6,047 bases of DNA, from contig JAAZOI010000056.1 of the NCBI GenBank assembly GCA_012797825.1, positions 1 through 6,047 on the forward strand. The letters are read 5' to 3'. The notes beneath the pieces are model-generated. The model was not told the DNA's origin. It did no database searches and saw only the letters and a program-made list of their open reading frames with translations. Source of the DNA: Eubacteriaceae bacterium. Its GTDB lineage: Bacteria; Bacillota; Clostridia; Eubacteriales; UBA1433. The position numbers and the translations under genes were made by a program. Shown piece after piece: positions 4,836 through 6,047 of this stretch; the first letter of the stretch is position 1; every line of letters begins with the position of its first letter.

Positions 4836-6047
4836 ATGAAATTATGGCAAAACGTTTTTGCGACAGAAATTGACAAACTTGCAGATGAATTTAACAGTTC
4901 AATAACATTTGATAAAGCCCTTTATGAATATGACATAAAGGGCACTGTTGCCCATGTCTCAATGCTTATTAAACAAAACATAATAGCAGAAAAAGAGGGC
5001 AATGAGATAATTTCTGCATTAAATCAGCTGCTTGCAGATATAAATAGCGGAACAGTTAAAATTGATGAGAGTTATGAGGACATTCATTCTTTCGTAGAGC
5101 TTTATCTGACTGATAAGATAGGTTCAGTCGCGAAAAAAATGCATACAGGCAGAAGCCGAAACGATCAGGTTGCGCTTGATATGAAAATGTATGTAATTGA
5201 TAAAACGGCAGATTTAAGCGATCTGTTAAAAGAACTCATATCTAAACTGATTGATAAATCAGAACAAAGCGTTAATGTAATTATGCCTATGTTTACTCAC
5301 CTTCGAAAGGCTCAATGCTCAACATACGGCCATTATTTATGCGCATACATTGAAATGTTTCTGCGTGATTTAAGCCGCATTGAGACGATAACAGAAAACT
5401 GCAAAAACTTAATGCCGCTCGGGAGCGGAGCATGCTGCGGCAATACTTACGACATCGACAGAAATTACGTTGCAGAGCAGCTGGAATTTGACGATATAAC
5501 ATACAACAGCATAGACGGAGTATCAGACAGGGATTATATAATTGATACTCTTTACGCTTTATCAATGATAATGATGCATATGAGCAGATACTGTGAAGAA
5601 CTTATTATTTTTTCCTCGGAACAATACGGCTATCTAAAAATATCCGATGAATTCTGCTCGGGCTCAAGCATGATGCCGCAAAAGAAAAACCCCGATATGG
5701 CGGAGCTTATAAGAGGAAAAACCGGCAGAGTATACGGCTCGCTTACACAGATGCTTACAACTTTAAAGGCTCAGCCGCTTTCGTATAACAAAGATATGCA
5801 AGAAGATAAAGAGTGCTTTTTTAACGCAATAGATACAACTATTAAGTGCCTGCAGATATTTACTGCTATGGCAGAGGGCATAATTTTTAACGAAGATGTG
5901 ATGTATACATCGGCAAGAGACAGCTATATAACGGCAGTTGATGCCGCTGATTATCTTGCAAAGAAAGGGCTTCCTTTCAGAGACGCATATGCTGCCGCCG
6001 CAAAACTCGTAAACTTCTGTATAGAAAAGAAAATATATTTTTACGAA
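4836..6047 (+). CDS. argH: Argininosuccinate lyase (3' end outside the window)
   Basis: ArgH splits argininosuccinate into arginine and fumarate, the last step of the pathway; the family acts as a homotetramer. I translated 404 codons from ATG 4836 to the window edge without a stop or frameshift; family members are usually about 460 residues, so the C-terminal domain is cut off. AAAGG at 4822-4826, inside the end of argG, is nine bases upstream. Catalytic regions are present: MHTGRSRNDQ (102-111), THL with its His (154-156), SDRD (230-233), the signature loop GSSMMPQKKNPD (276-287), and YNKDMQEDKE (317-326). Several positions are atypical. The N-terminal LWGGRF motif reads LWQNVF (3-8), the usual PGYTHLQRAQP reads PMFTHLRKAQC (151-161), and PLGAGALAG reads PLGSGACCG (194-202). 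Intact catalytic residues and coupling to argG argue for a working but divergent lyase, rather than another aspartase/fumarase-superfamily enzyme. Confidence 0.95.
   Translation, partial: MKLWQNVFATEIDKLADEFNSSITFDKALYEYDIKGTVAHVSMLIKQNIIAEKEGNEIISALNQLLADINSGTVKIDESYEDIHSFVELYLTDKIGSVAKKMHTGRSRNDQVALDMKMYVIDKTADLSDLLKELISKLIDKSEQSVNVIMPMFTHLRKAQCSTYGHYLCAYIEMFLRDLSRIETITENCKNLMPLGSGACCGNTYDIDRNYVAEQLEFDDITYNSIDGVSDRDYIIDTLYALSMIMMHMSRYCEELIIFSSEQYGYLKISDEFCSGSSMMPQKKNPDMAELIRGKTGRVYGSLTQMLTTLKAQPLSYNKDMQEDKECFFNAIDTTIKCLQIFTAMAEGIIFNEDVMYTSARDSYITAVDAADYLAKKGLPFRDAYAAAAKLVNFCIEKKIYFYE

Noticed and set aside
5293..5565. A 90-codon minus-strand open frame inside argH
   Set aside because: It is antisense to the ArgH core, which I translated without interruption; the Cys/Arg-rich peptide looks like a shadow of that frame.
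1..6047. Mobile element, CRISPR array, defence system or phage module
   Set aside because: No transposase, integrase, terminal repeats, regularly spaced repeats or defence-type domains were seen; all full-length genes are housekeeping families.

Overview
The window looks like a chromosomal segment of an AT-rich, low-GC Gram-positive bacterium, most likely in the class Clostridia. This rests on A/T-rich intergenic DNA, AGGAGT/GAGGT-type ribosome binding sites, a membrane-anchored class A penicillin-binding protein with a Firmicute-style tail, and an argG-argH pair behind ArgR-like operator boxes. I see no insertion sequence, phage gene, CRISPR array, tRNA or rRNA. It reads as ordinary core-genome DNA with one unusual intergenic region.

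Left half (1-3186), minus strand. A probable operon reads right to left: an RluA-family pseudouridine synthase (3186-2293), a bifunctional class A penicillin-binding protein (2274-49), and the first seven codons (MKIGIIG) of another gene with a good ribosome binding site that leaves the window at base 1. Gaps of 18 and 28 bases, with no terminator between the genes, support co-transcription.

Middle (3187-3618). This 432-base stretch holds no convincing protein gene. On the minus strand it contains a promoter (TTGTAA-N16-TATAAT), about 190 bases able to fold into a closed rod with a central bubble, and a long AT-rich hairpin followed by nine T residues. I interpret this as a small structured RNA gene. 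Its architecture resembles 6S RNA, but the family needs a covariance-model search. The terminator lies only 15 bases before the rluA-type start codon, so a cis-acting leader is the main alternative. On the plus strand the same stretch carries the argG promoter (TTGATT-N17-TATATT), overlapped by a tandem pair of ARG-box-like palindromes with centres 20 bp apart.

Right half (3619-6047), plus strand. argG (argininosuccinate synthase) is complete. argH (argininosuccinate lyase) starts 5 bases after the argG stop and stays open to the window end, so its 3' end is missing. Together they convert citrulline and aspartate to arginine and fumarate, and the ARG-box pair suggests arginine-responsive repression of both. 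This ArgH keeps its catalytic motifs but departs from the family at several usually well-conserved positions.
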